Source: Betaproteobacteria bacterium (GTDB lineage: Bacteria > Bdellovibrionota_B > Oligoflexia > Silvanigrellales > Silvanigrellaceae). From it: a stretch of 36,292 bases of DNA. The position numbers and the translations under genes are program-made. Positions 15,556-23,496 of the stretch are shown here, piece by piece. Below the pieces are notes generated by a model. It ran no database searches and had not been told where the DNA came from. It saw only the letters and a list, made by a program, of their open reading frames with translations. The DNA lies in NCBI GenBank assembly GCA_016868315.1, contig VGHE01000018.1, positions 1 to 36,292 of the forward strand, in the 5' to 3' direction. The first letter of the stretch is position 1; each line of letters opens with the position of its first letter.

Positions 15556-16371
15556 ATGAAAACACACTCAATGTCACAAATTGGGCTCGTCGCACTCTCG
15601 GCAATCCCGCTTATTTTGTCCTGCAATACTCATTCGTTGAGCACGTTTTCAACAAGTTATCCACACAGCCATTCAACCGTTGCGGAGCAAAATATAGCTC
15701 CAGACAAGAAAACAGCTTCAGACCAGAAAGCGACTCACGACCAGGAAAAAATCATCGGCGACAACGACCTCACTCCCGTGAGCGAGAACGGCGAAAATCT
15801 CCCAGAAGCTCTGCGCCCACTCATCGCCGCCATCGGCCAGGTGAGTATTGGCTGCACTGCAACTCACATTGGCAACGGCTTGGTTCTGACTGCCGGACAT
15901 TGCATCCTGACTTCTCCTCGCAGTGGTCCAACATACTGCCGGGGCGTTGCGGTGGTTTGGGGAAATTATCCGGGATCCACGGGCCAAACTGTTTCGAAGT
16001 GCCGCGAAGTTGTGTTCCGGAACTACACATCTGCGTCCGATATCGCACTCATTCGTGTTGAGAATCCACCTAAATCGTTCATTCCTCTGGATTTGAAAAC
16101 GGGCTCCTCTTCACTTGCTCTCCCGCGCTCAAACATCACCATGCTGAGTTTTCCGCGCATGCGCCCGCTCGAGTGGTCGCAAGAGTGCGAGATGTCCGAA
16201 TATAAGGAAAAGAAATTCCTGCACTCCTGTGACACTGAACCCGGCAGCAGCGGTGCGGCGCTCATCGACACCACCACACTCAAAATCATTGGTGTCCACG
16301 GCGGTGCGAGCGACGAGCTCAACTACGGAAGCTTTCTCGACGACCTCCAATTTCACTGGAAAGAAAAATAA
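15556..16371 (+). CDS. Trypsin-like (S1) serine protease, lipoprotein
   Basis: The 271-residue protein has a signal peptide with lipobox LILSC (Cys23), a Ser/Thr/His-rich linker to about residue 80, then a chymotrypsin-fold domain. The catalytic triad is visible: H115 in LTAGHC, D162 in SDIALIRV, and Ser232 in EPGSSGAAL. This is an N-terminally tethered, probably periplasmic or surface protease. The G-S-S-G serine motif resembles V8/glutamyl-endopeptidase-type enzymes more than the GDSGG of trypsin, so the cleavage preference is not predicted. C100/C116 and other Cys pairs could form disulfides. The stop is followed after 3 bp by the exporter gene. Confidence 0.85.
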   Translation: MKTHSMSQIGLVALSAIPLILSCNTHSLSTFSTSYPHSHSTVAEQNIAPDKKTASDQKATHDQEKIIGDNDLTPVSENGENLPEALRPLIAAIGQVSIGCTATHIGNGLVLTAGHCILTSPRSGPTYCRGVAVVWGNYPGSTGQTVSKCREVVFRNYTSASDIALIRVENPPKSFIPLDLKTGSSSLALPRSNITMLSFPRMRPLEWSQECEMSEYKEKKFLHSCDTEPGSSGAALIDTTTLKIIGVHGGASDELNYGSFLDDLQFHWKEK

Positions 16372-16374
16372 AAC

Positions 16375-16698
16375 ATGGGCTGGTTGTACCTCATCCTGGC
16401 CGGGCTCTTTGAAGTCGGCTGGCCTCTCGGAATGAAGCTTGCTCAAACGAGCGAAAAACATCGAATTCCTGCAATTATCTTTTCAATATTTTGCCTCGCA
16501 ACCAGCGGCTGGCTGCTTTGGCTCGCACAAAAAACAATTCCCATGGGCACAGCCTATGCAGTGTGGACAGGGATTGGCGCTGTGGGCGCATTTGTCGTCG
16601 GTGTGATTTACTTCGGCGACCCACAATCCTTGCTGCGCTGGCTCGGAGCTGCGCTGATCGTCGCTGGAGTTGCCCTTCTCAAATTAGGTGGCAGCTGA
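16375..16698 (+). CDS. sugE: SMR-family exporter, Gdx/SugE type
   Basis: The 107-residue protein has four transmembrane helices as in small multidrug resistance transporters. The essential helix-1 Glu is in the GLFEVGWP segment. The signature GTAYAVWTGIGAVGAFVVG is that of the SugE/Gdx subgroup, which exports guanidinium by proton exchange as an antiparallel dimer. Only one SMR gene is present here, as expected for homodimeric Gdx. It begins 3 bp after the protease stop with no obvious own ribosome site, so it is probably coupled to it. No guanidine riboswitch is seen upstream. Confidence 0.87.
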   Translation: MGWLYLILAGLFEVGWPLGMKLAQTSEKHRIPAIIFSIFCLATSGWLLWLAQKTIPMGTAYAVWTGIGAVGAFVVGVIYFGDPQSLLRWLGAALIVAGVALLKLGGS

Positions 16699-16831
16699 TT
16701 GAGGCCTCCTGCCACCGGAATCTTCCAACCGCCGTGTCAGCCAATGCCTCAGCTCAAACAGCCAGAATCCCCATCTATTTTTTGAATAATGCAAAATTTA
16801 CCGCACATCGATTCGATGGGCGAGAAACCGC

Positions 16832-16894
16832 AAAGTTCAAGATATGAACTTTCGTTCCGAAAGTAGACACAGATTGATAGTTGAGAAATCTGTG
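16832..16894 (+). promoter_or_regulatory. Leader with three dyads, two mutually exclusive
   Basis: Just upstream of the CxxCH lipoprotein gene are three perfect inverted repeats. AAAGTTCA pairs with TGAACTTT (16832-16852). ACTTTCG pairs with CGAAAGT (16848-16864) and shares bases with the first. CACAGATT pairs with AATCTGTG (16868-16894) directly before the AAGGAAA ribosome site. The shared middle segment means the first two hairpins cannot coexist in RNA, as in an attenuator or translational switch. They could equally be protein-binding dyads. No known riboswitch class is recognised. Confidence 0.4.
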
Positions 16895-16916
16895 ACAAAG
16901 GAAACAGCTTTTTCTT

Positions 16917-18269
16917 ATGCGTCTTTTGAAGCTCAAAAAAGCGGGCGTTGTTAGACTAGCTCGGAAGTTCTCGCTGAGCTTCTTGAGCGTTTCCGTGCTC
17001 GTTCTCCTGAGCTGCTTTCGCGCAGCACCACCCATCGAAAAGGGTGACTATTGGGACACCACGGATGCATCGCAACAACCAACTACCGACCCTAGCACAC
17101 TTCACCCGCAAGTGAGACGACGTAAATCTCCATTGGAAGTGTCGACCTGGACACCACCCCGTACGCCTGTGAGCCCTCAAGCTTCCTCGTCCAAACCTAT
17201 CCCTCGCGCACCCGAAGACTACTTCCCAGCACCTGGCGCAAAACCCACGGTTGCACCCACAGGTGCCCCTGCACCGCGTTTGTTGAACGTGGCCATTCTG
17301 ACAAAGTCAGTCGAGTGCGTCTGGTGCCACATGAACATCTATGGGGATGTTGGTGGCCTCGATTTCTCAGCGGGATCGAGCGTGAATAACGTCAATATCT
17401 TTGGAAAGGTCTATGGCACCAAAGGCATCCCGAGCGCCATGAAATCCGGAGCTCGCGATGGATACGATGAATTCTACCAAAACAGCAATCTGAAGATCTT
17501 CCCACTGACGGTCGACGCTTCTGGTACGCCCGTATTTCCCAATCCAAAAGAATCCGAAATTGAGTCAAAAGTCTCGGGACGATTCCGATACAATTCAAAG
17601 ATCAACGGCCCCGTGGTGAATGAGTCTCTCTACATTCCGCCCAACACACATTTTGAAATTGCCGGCGACATTCTCGTCAAAGGCGACCTGGTGATTGCAG
17701 GAACATTCTCGGGACAAGGCACGCTGTACGCGCGGAATATTTTCATTCCGGGGGATATCATCGCGCAGAAAAATCCATATCCTTTCTCGGAAACATACTC
17801 CACGGCGCTCGAAGAGGCGCGGGCTTCAATTGCAAGAGCGGATGACTCGCTTCACTTCTACGCTCTAGGACAGATCACTGTTGGAAGTATTCAAAACGGA
17901 TTGAGTGGGATAGTAGATAGGGATCGCAACACCACTGGACACGAGGCTTCACCTTACACAGCTGCTCAGCCGGCAGATACGAGCAAAATCTCAGCTTACA
18001 CGCAACAGCCTCCCGGAAACTGCACAGCACATCATTACAATCCCCACGTCAAACGCGTTGATGCGTTTCTTTATGCAGCCGACTACATCACCTGGCGTGC
18101 ATGTGGTGGGTACCAACTGAACGGCGGATTTGTTGCACCAATTGTGGTGATCTCTTCGAACTGGACACCTGCAGCTCAGAACATCACCCGCTATGACTAT
18201 CGTTTTCGCGTCGGCTCAACCGGCTTTCTGGCATTGCAGGACTATTTTAACTCAGCGAGTTCACCATGA
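16917..18269 (+). CDS. Lipoprotein with CxxCH motif and probable beta-solenoid region
   Basis: The 450-residue protein has lipobox LLSC (Cys33), then a Pro/Ser/Thr-rich linker (about 38-120). The globular part starts with VECVWCHMNIYGDVGG, whose C134-x2-C137-H138 is the heme-c attachment pattern. A possible solenoid follows (FEIAGDILVKGDLVIAGTFS), with regularly spaced I/V-x-G-D turns resembling bactofilin-like or polymer-forming repeats. No second heme ligand or cytochrome domain is apparent, so the CxxCH may bind a metal or be a disulfide instead. AAGGAAA upstream supports the start. It overlaps the next gene by 4 bp. Function unknown. Confidence 0.65.
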   Translation: MRLLKLKKAGVVRLARKFSLSFLSVSVLVLLSCFRAAPPIEKGDYWDTTDASQQPTTDPSTLHPQVRRRKSPLEVSTWTPPRTPVSPQASSSKPIPRAPEDYFPAPGAKPTVAPTGAPAPRLLNVAILTKSVECVWCHMNIYGDVGGLDFSAGSSVNNVNIFGKVYGTKGIPSAMKSGARDGYDEFYQNSNLKIFPLTVDASGTPVFPNPKESEIESKVSGRFRYNSKINGPVVNESLYIPPNTHFEIAGDILVKGDLVIAGTFSGQGTLYARNIFIPGDIIAQKNPYPFSETYSTALEEARASIARADDSLHFYALGQITVGSIQNGLSGIVDRDRNTTGHEASPYTAAQPADTSKISAYTQQPPGNCTAHHYNPHVKRVDAFLYAADYITWRACGGYQLNGGFVAPIVVISSNWTPAAQNITRYDYRFRVGSTGFLALQDYFNSASSP

Positions 18270-18889
18270 TGTCAGGATTCCTAAAAAAGATGCTCCTGAA
18301 AAAATCCAATGCGCTTGCTGCGCTGCTTCTTCTGCAGAGCCCGCAAAGTGCCCTAGCCGTGATGGGTGACACCAACTTCACTCCACGCATCGGTTATGCG
18401 CTCACAGAAGGAAATCTTTCACGCGATAAAGATCATCAGGCCTACATGTTTTCTTTCACAAGAACATTTACAGATACGAAGTCATTTTTGGGAATCGAAT
18501 TCTCTCACCAGTTTAGCTTGGTATATGAGTCTTTTTACACGCTCGGTGCTGAAAATCTCTATTTCCCACTTGTTCCCCATGTACAGACACGCGCCATAGA
18601 ACCCACAATTTCGCTGGAAATGTGCCTGTTCGGAACCAAGCGTTTACGCCCCTGCCTGGCGGGTGGAATGGGCGCGGTCTACCTCTTCAGCAATGTTCAA
18701 AATTATCAGATCTATGGGGTAGCGCCGGCGCAATTTCGCATCGCCTACTACTCTCCTGACCAGCTTTTCTACTACGAGCTCGGTGCCCGATATCGTCAGA
18801 TCCAGAACCGGATGGAGGGATTTGTGGCCAAACACAAAACCATAATGCCGTTCTTCGGCATTGGACTTCATTGGGGCGGGGAATTTTAA
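18266..18889 (+). CDS. Small outer-membrane beta-barrel protein
   Basis: The 207-residue protein has a signal peptide ending near SALA (about residues 28-31). The mature region has alternating strands (FLGIEFSHQFSLVYESFYTL and similar) and a C-terminal GIGLHWGGEF ending in Phe, typical of an 8-stranded barrel. The start codon overlaps the stop of the CxxCH lipoprotein gene (ATGA), so the two are translated together and may act as a surface lipoprotein-barrel pair. No family recognised. Confidence 0.7.
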   Translation: MMSGFLKKMLLKKSNALAALLLLQSPQSALAVMGDTNFTPRIGYALTEGNLSRDKDHQAYMFSFTRTFTDTKSFLGIEFSHQFSLVYESFYTLGAENLYFPLVPHVQTRAIEPTISLEMCLFGTKRLRPCLAGGMGAVYLFSNVQNYQIYGVAPAQFRIAYYSPDQLFYYELGARYRQIQNRMEGFVAKHKTIMPFFGIGLHWGGEF

Positions 18890-18922
18890 GGGACTTGCTG
18901 TGAGAGCACCCCAAGCGCAGTC

Positions 18923-20260
18923 TCACGCAGAGAACCGAGCAAGCAACGCACAGAGCAAAACCACAGACCAGGATGGCGCACGACCGAAGAACATCAGTCC
19001 CAGGCCCGTGAGGACTATGACAACATCGGAAGTTGCTTTAATAGCTGTTGAACCCACCGGGTGAATAAGCGCCGCGAGCAACAAACCCACCACTGCAGCA
19101 TTCACGCCCGTCAGTGCTCGCCGCATCCAATGAAACTCTTTGAGCCGCTGCCAGAAGGGCAAAACTCCAAAAACAATCAAAAATGAAGGCAGAAAAACAG
19201 CAATCAGGGCTACAACACCGCCCAACCAGGGTAGGCCATTCCGAAACGCATGCATTGCTGCAATGCCATTTGCCTCGGTGAAGAACTGCGCAGGAACGGC
19301 AGCTGCGGAATGCTCAAAAAGACTTGTTGCTCCCAAAAATCCCGCGAAGGAAAAAAGTGGTCCAGGAAGTGCCTGAGCTGCGCCATATCCCGCAAGAAAA
19401 ATGTCGTGGGATATCCATTTTTGCTCCAAGAACTCTGAGGCCAAAAGCGGCAGCACGACATGACCACCGCCAAAAATCAGAGTTCCAGTGCGAAAAAGTT
19501 TGTCGAAAAGGCTGACAACAATATTGCCTGTTGCTGCCGAAAGCATTGGAAGCGCAATGAGCAAGAAAGCTAACAGAGAAAGGCACAGAAGCCCCGTGCG
19601 ACCGCTCAGCGACAAGGCGTTGCCCTCTGCAGGAATTTCGCTGGAATGAGCGGGAGCTGCGCCGCTAGCGGAATCTGTGCTCTGTGCTGAGCCACCATCT
19701 TCGGCGCAAGCAGAATTGCCCGCAGGAACACTGCTCTCAGGAAGCCACCGGGCACCCACAAAACCGCCCAGAGCAATCAGCAAAATCTGCAACCCAGGAT
19801 GATTCCAAAACACAAGGGGCGCAGCAACCACCAGCGCAAGCAGCTTGCGTTTTACATCTGGACACAATGATCTTGCCATGGCGACCAGCGCATGAATCAC
19901 CACAACAACAGCAGCAAGCTTCAAACCTCGCAGCACTGCTGGATTCACCAAAGGCTGTAGGTTGTGGGTGAACAAGGCCAAGAGGATCATCAGCAGTGCC
20001 GATGGCAGAGTGAATCCTAGCCAGGCAGCCACGGCACCTCGCACACCACCTCGCATGAGGCCAATCGACATGCCGACCTGGCTACTCGCAGGTCCGGGGA
20101 GTACCTGACACAGCGCCACAATATCGGCATACCTGCTTTCTGAAAGCCACTTCTTGCGCCGCACAAAAGCTTCGTGAAAGTAGCCCAGATGCGCAACAGG
20201 CCCACCAAAAGAGGTGAGCCCCAGACGCAGGAAAGTCAGAAACAGTTCAAAGATTTTCAA
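18923..20260 (-). CDS. chrA: Chromate transporter, two-domain ChrA
   Basis: The 445-residue protein has two homologous CHR domains. The first begins with FLRLGLTSFGGPVAHLGYFH and has LPGPASSQVGMSIGLMRGG. The second has FGGGHVVLPLL and QALPGPLFSFAGFLG. ChrA proteins are inner-membrane carriers that extrude chromate, probably competing with sulfate. The loop between the domains (about residues 170-215) is a Ser/Ala/Gly/Glu-rich low-complexity linker. The initiation codon is TTG, overlapping the rfbC stop as TTGA, so chrA is coupled to rfbC, an unexpected partner. Substrate assigned by family only. Confidence 0.88.
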   Translation of the reverse strand: MKIFELFLTFLRLGLTSFGGPVAHLGYFHEAFVRRKKWLSESRYADIVALCQVLPGPASSQVGMSIGLMRGGVRGAVAAWLGFTLPSALLMILLALFTHNLQPLVNPAVLRGLKLAAVVVVIHALVAMARSLCPDVKRKLLALVVAAPLVFWNHPGLQILLIALGGFVGARWLPESSVPAGNSACAEDGGSAQSTDSASGAAPAHSSEIPAEGNALSLSGRTGLLCLSLLAFLLIALPMLSAATGNIVVSLFDKLFRTGTLIFGGGHVVLPLLASEFLEQKWISHDIFLAGYGAAQALPGPLFSFAGFLGATSLFEHSAAAVPAQFFTEANGIAAMHAFRNGLPWLGGVVALIAVFLPSFLIVFGVLPFWQRLKEFHWMRRALTGVNAAVVGLLLAALIHPVGSTAIKATSDVVIVLTGLGLMFFGRAPSWSVVLLCALLARFSA

Positions 20261-20805
20261 AACAGCCGCTCTTTGGCGATGTCGCGCAGAAGGGGAGCCT
20301 GTGCATCTTTGCCGGAGAGCTGAGGCTCAAAATTCATGAGCCACTGGATGCCGACATCGGGATCGTTCCAACGCAGCGAGCCCTCTGTTTCAGGATGATA
20401 AACATCGGTGCACTTGTACGAAAAAAGCGCCGTTTCAGAGGTCACCACAAAACCATGGGCAAAGCCCGGTGGAACATAAAATTGAGTTTTAGCTTCAGAG
20501 TCCAAGAACAATCCAAACCATTTGCCGAATGTGGGCGAAGATGTGCGCAGATCAACTGCAACATCCCACACCTGGCCTTGGATAACACTCACGAGCTTAC
20601 CTTGTGTAAATGGCTTTTGATAATGCAGCCCGCGCAGAACTCCACGCTGGGAGTAGGAGAGGTTATCTTGAACAAAAACCTCATTGAGCCCCTCGGCAGC
20701 GTATCTTTCGTGATTGTAGGTCTCGAGGAAAAAACCGCGGCTATCACCAAAGACTTTAGGTTCAATGATGAGCAGGCCTTCAATCTCTGTTCTACGAACT
20801 TTCAC
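20257..20805 (-). CDS. rfbC: dTDP-4-dehydrorhamnose 3,5-epimerase
   Basis: RfbC epimerises dTDP-4-keto-6-deoxyglucose at C3 and C5 on the way to dTDP-L-rhamnose. The 182-residue product shows the family landmarks: EPKVFGDSRGFFLETY, QDNLSYSQRGVLRGLHYQ with the catalytic His, VDLRTSSPTFGKW, YVPPGFAHGF and RWNDPDVGIQW. GTG at 20805 with GGGG seven bases upstream is the likely start; a TTG two codons earlier is also possible. It lies about 7 kb from rfbD and rfbB, and no rfbA is in the window, so the rhamnose pathway is split in this genome. Confidence 0.93.
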   Translation of the reverse strand: MKVRRTEIEGLLIIEPKVFGDSRGFFLETYNHERYAAEGLNEVFVQDNLSYSQRGVLRGLHYQKPFTQGKLVSVIQGQVWDVAVDLRTSSPTFGKWFGLFLDSEAKTQFYVPPGFAHGFVVTSETALFSYKCTDVYHPETEGSLRWNDPDVGIQWLMNFEPQLSGKDAQAPLLRDIAKERLF

Positions 20806-20909
20806 GCGCAACCCCGTTTTGAATCAACATTCCAGAGCGCCAGGTTAAAAGGAAATGTGCGTGGAGTCCAGTTGGAGCGCAGCCAAGCAGCGCGGAACTG
20901 ATCCTGCAC

Positions 20910-21431
20910 TCAATCAAGGTCGGGTTGCTCTAATGTGTGCCATTCAACATGATAGTTAGCTTCCTTGCGGAACCTCGCAATCATCTCCTGGCCTCGTTCG
21001 TTGGCCAGGATTTCTTCAAAAACAAGAACGAACGATTCAAAATCGAACCCGGCCAGGTCGGCATCTTTTCTCACGAAGCGTTGAAAAAGATCTTCAATGA
21101 ACTGATAGCCTGTTTCATCGCCCAGCTGTGCCATGGCTGCAGCTGTTGAAAGTTTTAAATCAGATTTCTGTGTTGTTCCAAGGAACTTCACCATCCAGGG
21201 CAGGATCTCCCGATGATTCCCTTTTGCGAAGATAATAAAAACGCACTCTTTGGAATATTCTTTTTCGGGAGAACCCATCAATTCCTCAATTTCAGTATCG
21301 AGAAATCGGCTATCAGGGAGAGCTTTTGCGGCCTCCGACATCGCGCTGAAATACTCCTCGCCAGAGTCAAACAGGTCTTCTGTAATGCCCCTGATGTCGT
21401 TCATAGATTTTACATGCTGGCTTCTGTTCAT
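20910..21431 (-). CDS. Putative immunity protein (HEAT-like) for the EndoU-type toxin
   Basis: The 173-residue protein has no signal peptide, is acidic and looks all-helical. The segment FAKGNHREILPWMVKFLGTT, then DLKLSTAAAMAQLGDETGYQ, resembles HEAT/Armadillo-type helical pairs, a fold common in immunity proteins of polymorphic toxin systems. AAAGGAT precedes the ATG. It starts 65 bp downstream of the toxin-like gene on the same strand with no terminator between. Position and fold suggest that it neutralises the upstream nuclease domain in the cytoplasm. The role is inferred from context. Confidence 0.55.
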   Translation of the reverse strand: MNRSQHVKSMNDIRGITEDLFDSGEEYFSAMSEAAKALPDSRFLDTEIEELMGSPEKEYSKECVFIIFAKGNHREILPWMVKFLGTTQKSDLKLSTAAAMAQLGDETGYQFIEDLFQRFVRKDADLAGFDFESFVLVFEEILANERGQEMIARFRKEANYHVEWHTLEQPDLD

Positions 21432-21496
21432 TGCGGATATCCTTTCACTTCGTTCTCATAGTCGATTGCACAGGAGAGCAACAGCGTTTCTTTTGC

Positions 21497-23485
21497 TCAT
21501 TGCTCCCACCGGGGGAACGCACTTTTAACTTTTCCATCCGCCCCAATGTTCACAAGCACCGTGACCCCATCGTGTTGGATGACCTTGCGAAATCCCCTTT
21601 CCCCACTGCTCACAATCTCACCTTCTTTGATTGCCTTCTGAATGGCGGCTTCGATGTTCTCAGGAGTCCAGCTGGCCGGGAATAGTGTTTTACCATTGGG
21701 AACGCCAAATCCGTGCTCAGCAGCTCTCCGCGTGTCGCTGATGCTTTTTCCAGTCAGAGCCGAATCCGGAAACACAACACGCTCAACCCCATTGGGCAAC
21801 AGTTCGCGCGACACAGGCGTGTTCTCTAGCGGAGCTTGAGCCAAATACTTTTTCAATCCCTCCTGCGTATGCAGGCCACCATCGATACGCACCTTGAGAT
21901 GGTCGGCACTCACACGAATCTCACCGAACCAAATGTGTTTTTTGGCGTAGGGGGTGAGACTTGTGTGAGACATGAGTGCAGGTGCAGTGCGCTCAATTTC
22001 CGTAGCAACAGCAACAGTTTCTTCGAAAACCTTGGCACCTGCCGCAGCGCCATGAACAGTGACCGACTGCTCCTTAAAGGCTCTTAGAACTTTGCCCACT
22101 GCAGCCGCGACAATTGCAACCGGTGCAGCACCCACAAGCACACCGCCTGTTGCGAGCACCAAGGTTCCGAGCGCGAACCCTCGTTCAAGCGACGAACAAT
22201 CGCGCAGAACAATCTGGCCCTCAGCATTGAGGTCGATAGTCTTGCCAGAGAACGCCTCCATCACGCTCAAGGGCAAATCGACGACCTTGGCAAGCCGAGC
22301 AACATCAATGGCTGCATGCAGCAGTGCCTTGGCCATATGCGCAGATGTGTCTGCCAGGCGTGGCAAACCCTGAGCATCGAGACTCTTTGCACCAACGCTC
22401 AGCTCCAAAGCAGCCTTCAGTGCCAGCGGCTCGGTGGTGCCTTTGTGCTGGGAGGCCGCTGCAAAAGCTCGAGCCGCCTCAAGACGCACATCGAAGCTCT
22501 CGAGCTGGCCGTGCTCCGCGCTCGCCTCAGCAAGCTCTGCGAAAGTTTCGGCACTGTCGTTGAGTGCTGTGTTGAACGATGTGGCGCGCAACAGGGAGTT
22601 AGCCTGCTTGAGCCTATTGACCTCAAGCTGGTAGGGCGTTGCGGGGCTAAGAGAAGCATCGCCCTGAGGTGCGACAGGTGCACCTTGATGCGGGTCGAGC
22701 CCGAGCTCTGTGTAGATCTTTTCAGTTTGCTGATTGTGATTTTGAATGAGTTCTTTTTGAATTGATTCACTCAACCGATTCTCGTCACGCGCAGTGTGAA
22801 TGGCTTCATCTACTGAGCGTTCCACATCTGCAAGAAGCTCCTGCTGCTCCTTTGCAACCTGGGCCTGCTTCTCCCGTGCTGCAGCCCTAATTTTCTTCCA
22901 ATTTTCCTGCTCTGCTTCAAGCGCCTGCTCGAGACGTTCGATTTCTCTCAATACATCTTCTTTGGTTCTCAGCTGAGTGCGCGCACCAGGATCCACACCA
23001 TCTCGACCCACCCGAATTGAACCGGGTGATGCGGTATCGAGTCCAGCAATGCCATCGCAATTGATTGCCCGACAGGCCTCCCGCGCCTCTTCGAGGCGCT
23101 GCGCATGACCACGCAGATATTCACGCTGTTGCTCGGCCAGAGTTCCTTCTTCATTCATCTCGGCGTAAGCACGAGGGAGACTTCCGGGCATAGGTTCAGT
23201 GTTGGCTTCATTGCCTTCCGGAATATCAAAACTCAGAGTTCTGTTGCCGTTCTCGTCCACGGAATCTTCCACGAGCACAGGAGAAACTTTATTGACTTCT
23301 CCACGCGCGGCTCCAGTTTCATCATGCACATACTTTTCAATGAAGTTGGAAATTGAATTCTTTCCACTCTTTTCTGCTCGAACTCCACACGCGGTGTTGA
23401 GAAGTAATGAAAAGGCCAAGCCGGCGGAGAAGACTCTCTTTGAAAGCGAATATTTTGGCTTTTTGATGAATATATTTTTCTTCAT
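21497..23485 (-). CDS. Large lipoprotein with C-terminal EndoU-like RNase toxin domain
   Basis: The 662-residue protein has a lipoprotein signal (LLLNTAC, Cys33), a charged helical region with coiled coil (about 170-265), a helical region (about 285-430), a hydrophobic Gly/Ala-rich stretch (about 435-470) and a C-terminal domain (about 517-662). The last resembles bacterial EndoU/CdiA-type toxins: KHIWFGEI, GGLHTQEG (H539), then GKTLFPASW (K599) and a final DGKVKSAFP. EndoU toxins cut RNA using two His and a Lys. The ATG at 23485 follows GAGGTGG and gives the signal peptide. A lipid-anchored protein carrying a toxin tip is unusual; contact-dependent delivery or prey-directed release are options. 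Confidence 0.68.
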   Translation of the reverse strand: MKKNIFIKKPKYSLSKRVFSAGLAFSLLLNTACGVRAEKSGKNSISNFIEKYVHDETGAARGEVNKVSPVLVEDSVDENGNRTLSFDIPEGNEANTEPMPGSLPRAYAEMNEEGTLAEQQREYLRGHAQRLEEAREACRAINCDGIAGLDTASPGSIRVGRDGVDPGARTQLRTKEDVLREIERLEQALEAEQENWKKIRAAAREKQAQVAKEQQELLADVERSVDEAIHTARDENRLSESIQKELIQNHNQQTEKIYTELGLDPHQGAPVAPQGDASLSPATPYQLEVNRLKQANSLLRATSFNTALNDSAETFAELAEASAEHGQLESFDVRLEAARAFAAASQHKGTTEPLALKAALELSVGAKSLDAQGLPRLADTSAHMAKALLHAAIDVARLAKVVDLPLSVMEAFSGKTIDLNAEGQIVLRDCSSLERGFALGTLVLATGGVLVGAAPVAIVAAAVGKVLRAFKEQSVTVHGAAAGAKVFEETVAVATEIERTAPALMSHTSLTPYAKKHIWFGEIRVSADHLKVRIDGGLHTQEGLKKYLAQAPLENTPVSRELLPNGVERVVFPDSALTGKSISDTRRAAEHGFGVPNGKTLFPASWTPENIEAAIQKAIKEGEIVSSGERGFRKVIQHDGVTVLVNIGADGKVKSAFPRWEQ

Positions 23486-23496
23486 GTTGCACCACC

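Noticed and set aside
15372-16061. Long open frame overlapping the protease gene in another frame
   Set aside because: The protease frame has a lipobox and a full catalytic triad. The overlapping frame is Arg/Ser/His-rich shadow sequence without start signals.
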